Assembly: GCA_017503105.1 (NCBI GenBank)
Contig: JAFVTS010000004.1
Span: forward strand, 23,352 to 87,351
Source of the DNA: Clostridia bacterium
GTDB taxonomy: Bacteria > Bacillota > Clostridia > Oscillospirales > CAG-272
Length of the DNA stretch: 64,000 nucleotides
Reading direction: 5' to 3'
In this document: piece after piece, positions 44,553 to 53,242 of the stretch
Layout of the letters: every line of letters starts with the position of its first letter
Numbering within the stretch: position 1 is the stretch's first letter
Notes under the pieces: generated by a model
The model's input: only the letters and a program-made list of their open reading frames with translations
Told to the model about the DNA's origin: nothing
Databases searched by the model: none
Program-made: the position numbers and the translations under genes

Positions 44553-46307
44553 ATGGTAGTATTACAACTGATATGCGGTCTTGCCCTGTTCCTCTACGGT
44601 ATGGAGGTAATGGGTGACGCTCTTAAGAAGAGCGCGGGCTCGGGACTTAAAACGATGCTCGGCAAGATGACCTCGAATCCCTTCAAGGGCTTCCTTCTCG
44701 GACTTATAGTCACAGCGGTGATCCAATCGTCGTCCGCGACGACGGTTATGGTCGTCGGCTTCGTAAACTCCGGTACTATGACCCTGCTTCAATCCGTCGG
44801 AGTTATTATGGGTGCCAACCTCGGTACGGCGGTGACCTCGTGGCTCACGGCGCTTTCGGGTCTTGGCGGCGAAGGTGCGGTTGATGCCGTCGGATATATA
44901 AAGTACCTGAAGCCCGACACGTGGATGCCTATTCTCGCGCTCATCGGTATCGCCCTTCTTATGTTTGCAAAGCGCGGCAAGAAGAAGGATATAGGAGTAA
45001 TACTTCTCGGCTTTGCGGTTCTTATGGTCGGAATGGAATATATGTCAGATTCCGTTTCCGGTCTTAGCGATAACGAGGCGTTCAGGAGCATTCTCCAACA
45101 GTTCTCGAATCCCTTCCTCTGTATGTTAGCGGGTCTTTTGCTCACCGTCGTCGTTCAATCCTCGTCGGCATCTATCGGTATCTTGCAGTCCCTCACCGTT
45201 ACGGGTGCCATCACATACGGCGCGGCTCTTCCGATAATCGTCGGTCAGAATATAGGAACCTGTGTCACGGCGATACTCTCATCCCTCGGTGCTAACAGAA
45301 ACGGTAAGCGCGCAGCTCTCATCCATCTTTACTTCAATATAATCGGTGCTGCCGTAGTGCTTGGCGCCTTCTATATAATCGACGCGTTCGTTGATTTCGC
45401 GTTCACGGCAAACACCATCAATATGTGGGGCGTCGCGGGCGTTCATACCATATTCAAGATACTGTCCGTTATCATCATAGCTCCCTTCTACCGCCAGCTT
45501 GAAAAGCTTGCGCATATCAGCGTTAGGGATAAGGCGGGCGAAATCGAGAAGGAAAATCTTCTTGACGAACGTCTTCTTGAGACTCCCGCTATCGCCGTAA
45601 CTCGTGCGGCTGAGGTTGCCGTTGAAATGGCTGAGATCTCCACGAAGGCACTGAAGGACTCCCTCTCTCTGTTCAACAATTACGACCAGAAGCGTGCCGA
45701 CAGCGTACGCGACCTTGAAAATAAAGCCGACACCTACGAAGATGCTCTCGGTACTTACCTCGTCAAGCTCTCGGCGTGCGACCTTGACGACCGTGATTCA
45801 AAGCAGATAACCAAGCTTCTTCACATAATCGGCGACTTTGAGCGCATCTCCGATCACGCCGTAAATATTACCGAATCGGCTGAGGAAATGAAGGACAAGA
45901 AGATAAAGTTCTCCGAGGATGCGCAGCGCGAGCTTTCCGTTATGCGTCTTGCGATAGACGATATACTTACCGCAACGCGTGACGCCTTCGTCAACAACGA
46001 CGTTAAAAAAGCCGCGGAGGTCGAGCCCCTTGAGCAGGTCGTTGACGATATGCGTGACCAGATAAAGCTCAATCACATCATCCGTCTTCAGAAGAGCGAG
46101 TGCACCATAGAGCACGGCTTCGTCCTTTCCGACCTTCTTACGAACTTCGAGCGCGTGTCCGACCACTGCTCCAACATTGCGGGCTGCGTAATCGAGATCT
46201 CCGAGTTTGACGCTCTTGATATGCATAAGTATCTTGCCGACGTAAGAGAAGGCAGTGCGGGCTACGAGGAGAAATACAACGAATACAAGAGAAAGTATAA
46301 CATTTAA
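44553..46307 (+). CDS. Na+/phosphate cotransporter family protein with PhoU-like C-terminal domain
   Basis: The protein imports inorganic phosphate using the sodium gradient. The 584 residues comprise a membrane part with two inverted Na_Pi_cotrans repeats, each with a QSSS motif (AVIQSSSATTVMVVGF and VVVQSSSASIGILQSL). A C-terminal cytoplasmic PhoU-like helical region (from about residue 350) follows, which could regulate transport or signal to the kinase. AGGAAAG lies before the ATG. It is preceded by the Pho-box-like repeats and by the PhoB/PhoR-like pair, so it is likely induced by phosphate starvation. Confidence 0.9.
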   Translation: MVVLQLICGLALFLYGMEVMGDALKKSAGSGLKTMLGKMTSNPFKGFLLGLIVTAVIQSSSATTVMVVGFVNSGTMTLLQSVGVIMGANLGTAVTSWLTALSGLGGEGAVDAVGYIKYLKPDTWMPILALIGIALLMFAKRGKKKDIGVILLGFAVLMVGMEYMSDSVSGLSDNEAFRSILQQFSNPFLCMLAGLLLTVVVQSSSASIGILQSLTVTGAITYGAALPIIVGQNIGTCVTAILSSLGANRNGKRAALIHLYFNIIGAAVVLGAFYIIDAFVDFAFTANTINMWGVAGVHTIFKILSVIIIAPFYRQLEKLAHISVRDKAGEIEKENLLDERLLETPAIAVTRAAEVAVEMAEISTKALKDSLSLFNNYDQKRADSVRDLENKADTYEDALGTYLVKLSACDLDDRDSKQITKLLHIIGDFERISDHAVNITESAEEMKDKKIKFSEDAQRELSVMRLAIDDILTATRDAFVNNDVKKAAEVEPLEQVVDDMRDQIKLNHIIRLQKSECTIEHGFVLSDLLTNFERVSDHCSNIAGCVIEISEFDALDMHKYLADVREGSAGYEEKYNEYKRKYNI

Positions 46308-46326
46308 TTTTACCGAAATAAAACGA

Positions 46327-46396
46327 CCTGCCCACGTTCGGGCAGGACCGAAAAAAGAGGCAGATGCATTGTTTTTTCAATGCATCTGCCTCTTTT
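46327..46396. terminator. Two adjacent hairpins, strong bidirectional terminator
   Basis: A small 7-bp hairpin (46327-46333 with 46340-46346) precedes a perfect 19-bp stem (46353-46371 with 46378-46396) with a T6 loop and T/A tracts on both sides. It separates the convergent Na/Pi and feo-associated genes. Confidence 0.88.
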
Positions 46397-46432
46397 GTAG
46401 GAAAATACTTTTATAAAAGCTTTAAGGAAAGC

Positions 46433-46618
46433 TCATTCCGTCTTTACGTTATTCTGCGTAGCGCACGAGCCGTGGCATTTGCCCGCCATAGCGCACCCCG
46501 CGCAAGAGGACTTCCCTGCTTTTTTAGATTTTACAAGCGAGTACACGAGTCCGAAGACGAGCCCGAGGACAGCGATAAAAACGATTATTGACGGTAAATT
46601 AGTTATAAACCATTCCAT
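46433..46618 (-). CDS. FeoB-associated Cys-rich membrane protein
   Basis: This 61-residue protein has one N-terminal transmembrane helix (about residues 8-30) followed by a cytoplasmic Cys-rich tail (SSCAGCAMAGKCHGSC). It matches the small FeoB-associated Cys-rich family that is encoded after feoB in many anaerobes and may bind iron or act as a FeoC-like accessory. The start has GGAGG just upstream. It follows feoB by 30 bp on the same strand, completing a feoA-feoB-cysteine-rich operon. Confidence 0.88.
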   Translation of the reverse strand: MEWFITNLPSIIVFIAVLGLVFGLVYSLVKSKKAGKSSCAGCAMAGKCHGSCATQNNVKTE

Positions 46619-46648
46619 TTCGGAAAAATCCTCCTTTCGGAATTATAA

Positions 46649-49093
46649 TTACCTTGAAAGCACCTTGGAATCAAGCTTCGTTGCTTCCTTATAAGGTCTG
46701 AAGAGCATATAGCCAACGAAGGCTATTATTCCGAGAGAAATAAGCGTGCCGATGACGGGACCCGCCGTAAGCGTGCCGTATTCAAGAGCTAAGAAGAAGC
46801 TTCCTATCTGATAGATGCAGAAGGACGTGGCGTACGCGAGAGCGCACTGATAACCGATAGCAAAGAGCGTCCATCTTCCGCTGTTCATCTCACGCCTTAT
46901 AGCTCCCATCGTCGCAAAGCACGGAGCGCAAAGAAGGTTGAAAACGAGGAAGGAGAAGCCTGCGAGCTTCGTCATATCTATAAACTCAAGAACGCTGAGC
47001 ACCGCGACGACCTCTTCCTTTGCCACAAGGCCCATAACGGTCGCGACCGCTGTTTCAAGTCCGCCGAAGCCGAGAGGAATGAATATCCATCCGATAGCCG
47101 CACCGATGCCGCCGAGAATACTGTCGGTAAGAACCATTTCGGGATCAAAAACGTATCTGCCGTTCACGAATCCGAAGTGAGATGCAAGCCAGATGACGAT
47201 AGTGGAAAGAAGAATGACCGTGCCCGCCTTCTTGATGAAGGACCAACCGCGCTCCCAAGTAGCTCTCAAAACACCCGAGGCCGTCGGCATATGGTATTCA
47301 GGCAGCTCCATAACGAAGGGAGAGGGCTCCCCCGCGAAGCGCTTCGTTTTCTTTAACATAATTCCCGAAACGACGACCGCCGCCATACCGATGAAATAAG
47401 CGGAGGGGGCGACCCACCAGGCACCGCCGAAGAGCGAGCCTGCGATAAGAGCGATGATAGGAATTTTTGCGCCGCACGGAATAAACGACGTCGTCATTAT
47501 AGTCATACGCCTGTCGCGCTCGTTTTCGATAGTACGGGATGCCATAATACCGGGAACGCTGCAACCGACGCCGATAAGCATAGGAATAAAGGATTTACCC
47601 GAAAGACCGAGCTTTCTGAATATCCTGTCCATAACGAAGGCGATACGCGACATATAACCGCACGCCTCAAGGAATGCAAGGAAGAGGAAGAGCACGAGTA
47701 TCTGCGGAACGAAGCCGAGCACGGCACCGACTCCCGCGATTATTCCGTCAACGACGAGTCCGCGCATCCACTCCCAGCATCCGATCGCCCGAAGACCCGC
47801 ATCCGCAGCAACGCCGACACCAGGGATCCAAGCTCCGAAGTCCTCGTTCTTCGGCGCGTTTTCCATAACCGCTTCGTACCACACGTCAAGAGTAACCGTG
47901 CTTCCGTCTTCACCGACCTCGGCGGTTTTTATCTGTGCTCCGTAAGAGCCGAGCGCCTCGCCGAGAGCGCCCGAATCGTTTGCCTCGACGGCATCCCTGA
48001 TCTCGGACGCGCCCTTTATTTCACCAAGCTTTTCCGCTTCGTCGACGTAGTAAGCGACCTTGTCCATAACGCCGTTTTCCTCAACGTAAGACTCAACTGC
48101 GGCATCGTATTTATCTCTGCCGATGCCGAAGAAATACCATCCGTCACCGAAAAGGCCGTCGTTCGTGAAGTCCGTGACCCAGGTCCCGACCGTTGTGACC
48201 GAGATAAAATACACGATGAACATAATAGCCGCGAAGATGGGAAGCGCGGCAAAGCGGTTGGTAAGTACCTTGTCTATTTTTTCAGACGGGGTAAGACCGC
48301 CTGCGTTTTTCTTTTTATAAACGCCCTTCAAAAGGTTTGCGACGTAGTTGTATCTTTCGTTGGTTATGATGCTCTCCGCGTCGTCGTCAAGCTCGCGCTC
48401 TGCGGAAACTATATCCTCTTCGATGTGGGAGAGAAGATCCTTCGGAAGACTAAATTCCTCAAGCAGCTTTTCATCACGCTCAAAGATCTTTATCGCGTAC
48501 CATCTCTGTTGCTCGGACGGGAGATTGTGCAAGCACGCCTCCTCAATGTGGGCAAGCGCGTGCTCCACGGTGCCCGAAAAGGCGTGGTGCGGTGACTTTT
48601 TCCCCTTCGACGCCGTGGCTATCGCGGCATCTGCCGCCTCTGCGATGCCCGTTCCCTTCAGGGCGGAGATCTCAACGACGGGGCTGCCGAGAGCCTTTGA
48701 AAGCCCCTCTATGTCTATCTTATCTCCCCTTTTGCGAACGACGTCCATCATATTGATGGCAACGACGACGGGAATTCCGAGCTCGGAGAGCTGAGTCGTA
48801 AGATAGAGGTTTCTCTCAAGATTCGTTCCGTCAACGAGGTTGAGTATTACGTCAGGACGCTCACCGACGAGATAATTTCTTGAAACTACCTCTTCAAGAG
48901 TATAGGGAGAGAGAGAATAAATACCCGGAAGGTCAACGACCGAAACGTCGTCGTTATCCTTGAGCTTTCCCTCTTTCTTCTCGACGGTAACGCCGGGCCA
49001 ATTTCCAACGTACTGATTAGAGCCTGTCAGCGCATTGAAAAGCGTAGTCTTACCGCTGTTCGGATTGCCCGCAAGGGCTATTGTGATTTTCAT
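46649..49093 (-). CDS. feoB: Ferrous iron transport protein B, canonical type
   Basis: The 814-residue protein has the GTPase motifs G1 GNPNSGKT (residues 9-16), G3 DLPG (near residue 57) and G4 NMMD (near 118). The membrane half has canonical Gate motifs, including GCSVPGIMASR and SFIPCGAKIP. Between the first and second transmembrane helices lies an insertion of about 110 residues (about 325-440), rich in charged helices and predicted to face outside. That insertion is absent from the first FeoB (32276-34291). It is separated from feoA by 103 bp with a GTTAG-type palindrome. Confidence 0.93.
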   Translation of the reverse strand: MKITIALAGNPNSGKTTLFNALTGSNQYVGNWPGVTVEKKEGKLKDNDDVSVVDLPGIYSLSPYTLEEVVSRNYLVGERPDVILNLVDGTNLERNLYLTTQLSELGIPVVVAINMMDVVRKRGDKIDIEGLSKALGSPVVEISALKGTGIAEAADAAIATASKGKKSPHHAFSGTVEHALAHIEEACLHNLPSEQQRWYAIKIFERDEKLLEEFSLPKDLLSHIEEDIVSAERELDDDAESIITNERYNYVANLLKGVYKKKNAGGLTPSEKIDKVLTNRFAALPIFAAIMFIVYFISVTTVGTWVTDFTNDGLFGDGWYFFGIGRDKYDAAVESYVEENGVMDKVAYYVDEAEKLGEIKGASEIRDAVEANDSGALGEALGSYGAQIKTAEVGEDGSTVTLDVWYEAVMENAPKNEDFGAWIPGVGVAADAGLRAIGCWEWMRGLVVDGIIAGVGAVLGFVPQILVLFLFLAFLEACGYMSRIAFVMDRIFRKLGLSGKSFIPMLIGVGCSVPGIMASRTIENERDRRMTIMTTSFIPCGAKIPIIALIAGSLFGGAWWVAPSAYFIGMAAVVVSGIMLKKTKRFAGEPSPFVMELPEYHMPTASGVLRATWERGWSFIKKAGTVILLSTIVIWLASHFGFVNGRYVFDPEMVLTDSILGGIGAAIGWIFIPLGFGGLETAVATVMGLVAKEEVVAVLSVLEFIDMTKLAGFSFLVFNLLCAPCFATMGAIRREMNSGRWTLFAIGYQCALAYATSFCIYQIGSFFLALEYGTLTAGPVIGTLISLGIIAFVGYMLFRPYKEATKLDSKVLSR

Positions 49094-49142
49094 ACGGCTT
49101 ATTATTTTCCTTCTTTAATAATTGATATACTTGAGTATTGCG

Positions 49143-49160
49143 GGTTAGCGGACGCTAACC
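49143..49160. promoter_or_regulatory. DtxR/IdeR-like box between feoA and feoB (second locus)
   Basis: GGTTAGCGGACGCTAACC is a perfect 8-2-8 palindrome between feoA and feoB, matching the TTAGC-GCTAA core of the boxes at 49487-49502 and 49601-49616. It may add separate iron control to feoB or work as a local hairpin. Confidence 0.6.
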
Positions 49161-49196
49161 GCAGGACTGAAATATAGTCCGCGAAAAAACACGGAC

Positions 49197-49421
49197 TCAC
49201 ATTTCCACTTCAATAAGAGCAGCGTCCGCCTTCCTTATTGAAAGCTCATAACCGCGCACGGTGAGCTCTATCGGGTCTCCGAGAGGCGCAACCTTTCTGA
49301 CCGTTATCTCAACGCCCTTGGTTATTCCCATATCCATTATTCTGCGTTTGAGAGCTCCCTCGCCGCCGAGCTTAGTGACTCTCACGGTCTTGCCGACCTT
49401 GACTTCCTTCAGAGTAGACAT
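49197..49421 (-). CDS. feoA: Ferrous iron transport protein A
   Basis: The 74-residue protein (start chosen at 49421, with AAAGGA about 10 bp upstream) has the FeoA SH3-like fold: VGKTVRVTKLGGEGALKRRI, MDMGITKGVEITVRKVAPL and YELSIRKADAALIEVE. Longer frames begin near the operator and lack better Shine-Dalgarno sequences. It is the first gene of the second feo operon. The promoter at 49511-49539 is overlapped just downstream by a GTTAGCC-GGCTAAC box. It is more compact than the first FeoA. Confidence 0.9.
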   Translation of the reverse strand: MSTLKEVKVGKTVRVTKLGGEGALKRRIMDMGITKGVEITVRKVAPLGDPIELTVRGYELSIRKADAALIEVEM

Positions 49422-49486
49422 CAAAAAAGGGTCCTTTCTATCGTACTCGCGCATCTTCTCTTTTGCGAGCATCGAGTTTTCGACGA

Positions 49487-49502
49487 GTTAGCCTCGGCTA
49501 AC
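49487..49502. promoter_or_regulatory. DtxR/IdeR-like operator at the feoA start region
   Basis: GTTAGCCTCGGCTAAC is a perfect 7-2-7 palindrome that begins nine bases downstream of the -10 box (TATTAT, 49511-49516), over the expected transcription start. A repressor bound here would block initiation. Confidence 0.72.
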
Positions 49503-49510
49503 CCATAATT

Positions 49511-49539
49511 ATAATACAAAAAATCGACACAAAAGTCAA
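49511..49539 (-). promoter_or_regulatory. Promoter of the second feo operon
   Basis: On the - strand TTGACT (49534-49539) and TATTAT (49511-49516) are spaced by 17 bp, directly upstream of a DtxR-like box. Confidence 0.75.
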
Positions 49540-49600
49540 TACCTTTTTTCAAAAAAATTCATATTTTTTCAAACTTTGGATATTTTGCTCATAAAGCCGA

Positions 49601-49616
49601 GTTAGCAAAGACTAAC
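49601..49616. promoter_or_regulatory. Third DtxR/IdeR-like box upstream of the feo promoter
   Basis: GTTAGCAAAGACTAAC has GTTAG/CTAAC arms with a looser centre, 62 bp upstream of the feoA -35. It may be a second operator for cooperative binding. Confidence 0.55.
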
Positions 49617-49760
49617 TTTGTTGATTTTTCTTACAGCTTACGTATCATAGGCAGGGATACCGTATTTCGCCCTTATAGCGCGTATGATCGAACGCGTCTT
49701 TTGCGATAGATATAATTACGGCGAAAAGAACGAAGAAAAAACATATATCACTCGCAAGTA

Positions 49761-49789
49761 TTGACTTTTTAATCTCGCGGTGCTAAAAT
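49761..49789 (+). promoter_or_regulatory. Promoter of the YgjV-like gene
   Basis: TTGACT and extended -10 TGC-TAAAAT are spaced by 17 bp; the ATG is 35 bp downstream. Confidence 0.75.
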
Positions 49790-49824
49790 AGGATAGCAAT
49801 TTTTGATTAAATGGAGCTTTTCTC

Positions 49825-50349
49825 ATGCTGTTATTCGTGCTATCAATGATCTTCGGTGCACTCGGCATCACGGCAAATATAATAATATATCAACAAAGAA
49901 CGGGAAAGAAGCTCCTCGTTTGGAAGCTGACGTCAGACGTATTTTGGGTCTTGCATTACGTATTCCTTGGAGGTTACAGCGGTGCAGGTGCAAGTATGGT
50001 CGGTGTCGTCAGAGAATCAATATTCTTAAACCGCGGCAAGAAGTGGGCTGACAGTAAATTATGGCTTCTTCTGTTCGTCGCGCTCTCCGTCGCCTCTGCC
50101 GCCGTTACGTGGAACGGATATATGAGCCTTTTGCCAACGATAGCGTCAGTCACGTCGGTTTTTGCCTTCTGGCGCGCAAATCCGAAACTCACGCGAATCC
50201 TTGCATACGTGATCGCAGGATGTATGATGACGTATAACGTCTTCGTGCTCTCTTATATGGGTATCGTAAGCGAAGCCTTCGTGCTCATCTCCACCACGGT
50301 CGGCATAATCAGAGTTGCGGTGCTTGAAAAAAAGAATAAAAAAGCTTAG
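49825..50349 (+). CDS. YgjV-family inner membrane protein
   Basis: The 174-residue protein is a chain of hydrophobic helices (about five or six) with the YgjV-family pattern: LGITANIIIYQQRTGKKLL, then the Trp-rich LTSDVFWVLHYVFLGGYSGA, then GVVRESIFLNR. Members are conserved but functionally uncharacterised. GGAG lies 8 bp before the ATG. It is a single-gene unit with its own promoter and terminator, divergent from the second feo operon. A role in metal handling is possible by location but not supported by the sequence. Confidence 0.78.
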   Translation: MLLFVLSMIFGALGITANIIIYQQRTGKKLLVWKLTSDVFWVLHYVFLGGYSGAGASMVGVVRESIFLNRGKKWADSKLWLLLFVALSVASAAVTWNGYMSLLPTIASVTSVFAFWRANPKLTRILAYVIAGCMMTYNVFVLSYMGIVSEAFVLISTTVGIIRVAVLEKKNKKA

Positions 50350-50355
50350 CGGTTC

Positions 50356-50379
50356 TCCCTCCTTTTTCCGAAGGAGGGA
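50356..50379 (+). terminator. Intrinsic terminator after the YgjV-like gene
   Basis: A 9-bp stem (50356-50364 with 50371-50379) is followed by TTTTT. Confidence 0.85.
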
Positions 50380-50406
50380 TTTTTACATATAATTTTTATT
50401 AAATCA

Positions 50407-50435
50407 TTGACTTTTTGCGCGTAATATGCGATAAT
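50407..50435 (+). promoter_or_regulatory. Promoter of the GH78 gene
   Basis: TTGACT and GATAAT are spaced by 17 bp, 38 bp upstream of the ATG. Confidence 0.68.
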
Positions 50436-50473
50436 AAATATACCGTAAAACATTTAGAAAAGAGGACATACTT

Positions 50474-52693
50474 ATGCTTGAACAGAACGCACTTTTCAAA
50501 AACGCAAGATGGATAGGACACACGAGAATTGCGGGTCGAAAAGTTGGAATTCTGACCCCCACTCTCCGCGCCATCAAGAATTTCATGCTTGATTCCGTGC
50601 CGAAAACCGCAACCGTCAGAGTTTCGGGACTTGGGTCTTTTGTGCTTTATATAAACGGAAATAGAGTGGGCGACGAGGTGCTCTCTCCCGCCTTTACCGA
50701 TTACCAAAAGACCGTGCTCTTCTGTGAATACGACGTGACGGAGCTTTTGAAGGCGGGCAAAAACACCGTAGCAATTGAGGTAGGCGCAGGCTTCTTTAAT
50801 CAGGCGACGGATGACGTCTGGAGCTTCGCGCACGCGAATTGGCGCGACGGCGAAAAGTTTATACTTACCTTAAGTGCCGACGGACAAGAGGTTCTTGTCA
50901 GTGACAAAACGTGGCTTGTAGATACAAACGGACCGAGATATCACTCTCAGATACGTCAGGGCGAGTACTACGACGCAACGCGCGAGGACGGTTGGCTTTC
51001 GGAAGGCTTTACCCCCGTCGGTTGGCATATACCAACGCTCGTTTCCCCTCCCGGCGGTGTTATGAGGCGTCAGGAGCTTCCGCCGATAAGAATTTGCGAG
51101 GTGCTGAAGCCCGTTTCAAGAAAGATTGGCAAAAACGGAGTTATCTTCAATTTTGGCAAAAACATCGCGGGCGTTTGCCGCGTTAAAATGAAGGCTCCGA
51201 AGGGAACCGAAATGAAGATAAACTACGGTGAGCTTCTCACCGAGTCGGGTGACGAGGTCTCAAAGTACGGAATCACTATGCACGTAAAGTGCGAAGAACA
51301 GTACACCGATAAATACACCTTCCGAGGCGAGGGCGTCGAGGAATTCAAGCCTGAGTTCGTCTATCACGGCTTCCAATTCGCCGAGGTCGTGGGCGCTGCT
51401 CCCGAGCTTGACGAGATAGAGGCGCTCTTCATCCACACCGACCTTCGTGACAAGGGCTCCTTCAACTCCTCGGACGATATGTACAATTGGGTGGCAAACG
51501 CCTCTATCACCGCATTTCTTTCAAACTTCCACGGCTTCTCGGAGGACTGCCCCCACAGAGAGAAGAACGGCTGGACGGGTGACGCTGTCATCTCCGCCCA
51601 TCACGCGGTATACCGCTACGATATGAAGGAAGCGTACAAGAAATGGCTCCGCGATATTGCCGAAACTCAGCTTCAAACGGGTCAGCTCTCTTGTATCGCT
51701 CCGACGGCTGGTTGGGGCTACGTTTGGGGCTGCGGTCCTGCTTGGGACTGCGCGCTCTTCGCCCTTCCCGAGGCTCTTTACAGAGAAACGGGCGACACGG
51801 AGTGCTTCGACCTCATCTTTGACACGGCAGTCAAATACCTTGAATACGCAAAGGACTACGAGGATGAGGGAGGACTCGTCTGCTTCGGACTTGCCGATTG
51901 GTGTCCGCCTCGTGACGATAACGGAGAGAAGTATCCCGTCGCGTCCAATGAATTTTCCGATTCCTGTCATTACATTATGATGCTCCGCATAATGAAGCTT
52001 ATGTGCGACCTTAAGGGTGAACCTTGTCGCGGTGAGCTTTACGAAAAGCGTGCCGAGCGCGTTCTTTCTTCCGTAAGAGAGAAGTACGTAAAGGGCGATG
52101 ACGTTGACAACTCGACGGCTTCTGCGAGAGCTATGGCGATATACTACGGAATAGTGGAGGGAGCGGCTGCAGACGCCCTTGCCGACAAGCTTGCCGAGCA
52201 GATAAAGGCGGCGGGCTATACCACTCTTACGGGTATTCTCGGAATGAAGGCACTCTTCTCCGCCCTTTCCGACCACGGACACATTGATACCGTAAACAAG
52301 TTCGTCCACTGCGATGACTACCCCTCCTACGGATATATGAGAAAGAACGGTGCGACCGCGCTTTGGGAGGCGTGGGATACGAAGACCGCATCAAGAAATC
52401 ACCATATGTACTCCGAGGTGCTGAATTGGCTCTACCGCTACGTCGGCGGCATCAGAAACGACGGTATCGCCTACGACAAATGTACGATAGCTCCTTATAT
52501 TTTCGATACCGAGTCAAGCGCATCGACCTCTACCGAAACGCCTCGCGGTACGCTTTCCGTTGATTGGAAGTATTCGGGTGGAAAATTCACCGCTACGGTC
52601 ACCGTTCCCGAGGGCACGAAAGCGAAAATAAAGGTGCTTGGCACCGAAAAAGAGCTCGCGTGCGGCACTCAAACCGTTGAAATTAACGCTTAA
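50474..52693 (+). CDS. Glycoside hydrolase family 78 alpha-L-rhamnosidase
   Basis: GH78 enzymes release terminal alpha-L-rhamnose from plant glycosides and pectins. The 739-residue protein has N-terminal beta domains, including a carbohydrate-binding-like segment (LYINGNRVGDEVLSPAFTDY). The (alpha/alpha)6 catalytic barrel has the GH78 signature EDCPHREKNGWTGDA, with acidic catalytic candidates, and LADWCPP. A C-terminal beta-sandwich has TPRGTLSVDW. No signal peptide, so it is likely cytoplasmic. AGAGGACAT lies before the ATG. It is followed by the DtxR-like gene without a shared operon, since that gene has its own promoter. Confidence 0.9.
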   Translation: MLEQNALFKNARWIGHTRIAGRKVGILTPTLRAIKNFMLDSVPKTATVRVSGLGSFVLYINGNRVGDEVLSPAFTDYQKTVLFCEYDVTELLKAGKNTVAIEVGAGFFNQATDDVWSFAHANWRDGEKFILTLSADGQEVLVSDKTWLVDTNGPRYHSQIRQGEYYDATREDGWLSEGFTPVGWHIPTLVSPPGGVMRRQELPPIRICEVLKPVSRKIGKNGVIFNFGKNIAGVCRVKMKAPKGTEMKINYGELLTESGDEVSKYGITMHVKCEEQYTDKYTFRGEGVEEFKPEFVYHGFQFAEVVGAAPELDEIEALFIHTDLRDKGSFNSSDDMYNWVANASITAFLSNFHGFSEDCPHREKNGWTGDAVISAHHAVYRYDMKEAYKKWLRDIAETQLQTGQLSCIAPTAGWGYVWGCGPAWDCALFALPEALYRETGDTECFDLIFDTAVKYLEYAKDYEDEGGLVCFGLADWCPPRDDNGEKYPVASNEFSDSCHYIMMLRIMKLMCDLKGEPCRGELYEKRAERVLSSVREKYVKGDDVDNSTASARAMAIYYGIVEGAAADALADKLAEQIKAAGYTTLTGILGMKALFSALSDHGHIDTVNKFVHCDDYPSYGYMRKNGATALWEAWDTKTASRNHHMYSEVLNWLYRYVGGIRNDGIAYDKCTIAPYIFDTESSASTSTETPRGTLSVDWKYSGGKFTATVTVPEGTKAKIKVLGTEKELACGTQTVEINA

Positions 52694-52706
52694 ATATTTT
52701 ACCCTC

Positions 52707-52735
52707 TTGATTTTTTCGGGATTTTGTGGTATTCT
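52707..52735 (+). promoter_or_regulatory. Promoter of the DtxR-like regulator gene
   Basis: TTGATT and TATTCT are spaced by 17 bp with extended -10 (TGG). Confidence 0.55.
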
Positions 52736-52768
52736 ATTATAATAAAGGAAGGGAGGTAACACCGCAAA

Positions 52769-53140
52769 ATGGCACTTCAGGAATCGGGCGAGATGTATCT
52801 TGAGACCATTCTCGTTCTTTCAAAGAAAAATACGAGCGTCCGCGCTATCGACGTGGGCGAATATATGGGATTTTCAAAGCCCAGCGTGAGCCGTGCTCTC
52901 GGTCTTCTCAAAAAAGGCGGTTACGTGACCTCCGATCCGGACGGATATCTTTTCCTGACCGAGTCGGGCAAGGACGTCGCCGTGAAGATATACGAAAGGC
53001 ATAAGCTTCTGACGACCTTTTTGACCGAGCTCGGCGTGAGCGAAAACACAGCTTCTATGGATGCGTGCAAGATAGAGCACCACCTTTCGGATGAATCCTT
53101 TGAAGCTATCAAGCGCCACGCGCAAGAGTATATGAAATAA
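52769..53140 (+). CDS. DtxR-family iron-dependent repressor
   Basis: The 123-residue protein has a winged helix (AIDVGEYMGFSKPSVSRALGLL) and a dimerisation/metal domain with YERHKLL and DACKIEHHLSD. Aligning by motif, Met9, Cys100, Glu103 and His104 match the primary-site ligands Met10, Cys102, Glu105 and His106 of DtxR. MntR has Asp8 and Glu99 at the first two positions, so iron rather than manganese is expected. The C-terminal SH3-like domain of DtxR is missing. GGGAGG lies upstream of the ATG. Likely targets are the GTTAG-CTAAC boxes of the second feo locus, 3 kb away. Confidence 0.88.
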   Translation: MALQESGEMYLETILVLSKKNTSVRAIDVGEYMGFSKPSVSRALGLLKKGGYVTSDPDGYLFLTESGKDVAVKIYERHKLLTTFLTELGVSENTASMDACKIEHHLSDESFEAIKRHAQEYMK

Positions 53141-53144
53141 CACG

Positions 53145-53192
53145 AAAGCCGTTTTGCGTGGTGGGACATTATCCGTCACGCACTGCGGCTTT
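53145..53192 (+). terminator. Intrinsic terminator after the DtxR-like gene
   Basis: Two stem segments (AAAGCCG/CGGCTTT and TGCGTG/CACGCA) around a 3-base internal loop are followed by TTTT. Confidence 0.72.
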
Positions 53193-53242
53193 TTGCATAT
53201 TATTTTAACACCGATATCTTCGGCGTTAAGAAAGGAGCACCT

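Larger units (their letters stand above)
49422..49824. other. Intergenic stretch between feoA (second copy) and the YgjV-like gene
   Basis: About 400 bp holding the feo promoter and two palindromic boxes on the left and the YgjV-like gene's promoter on the right. The middle (about 49620-49740) has no recognisable gene or RNA. Confidence 0.55.
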
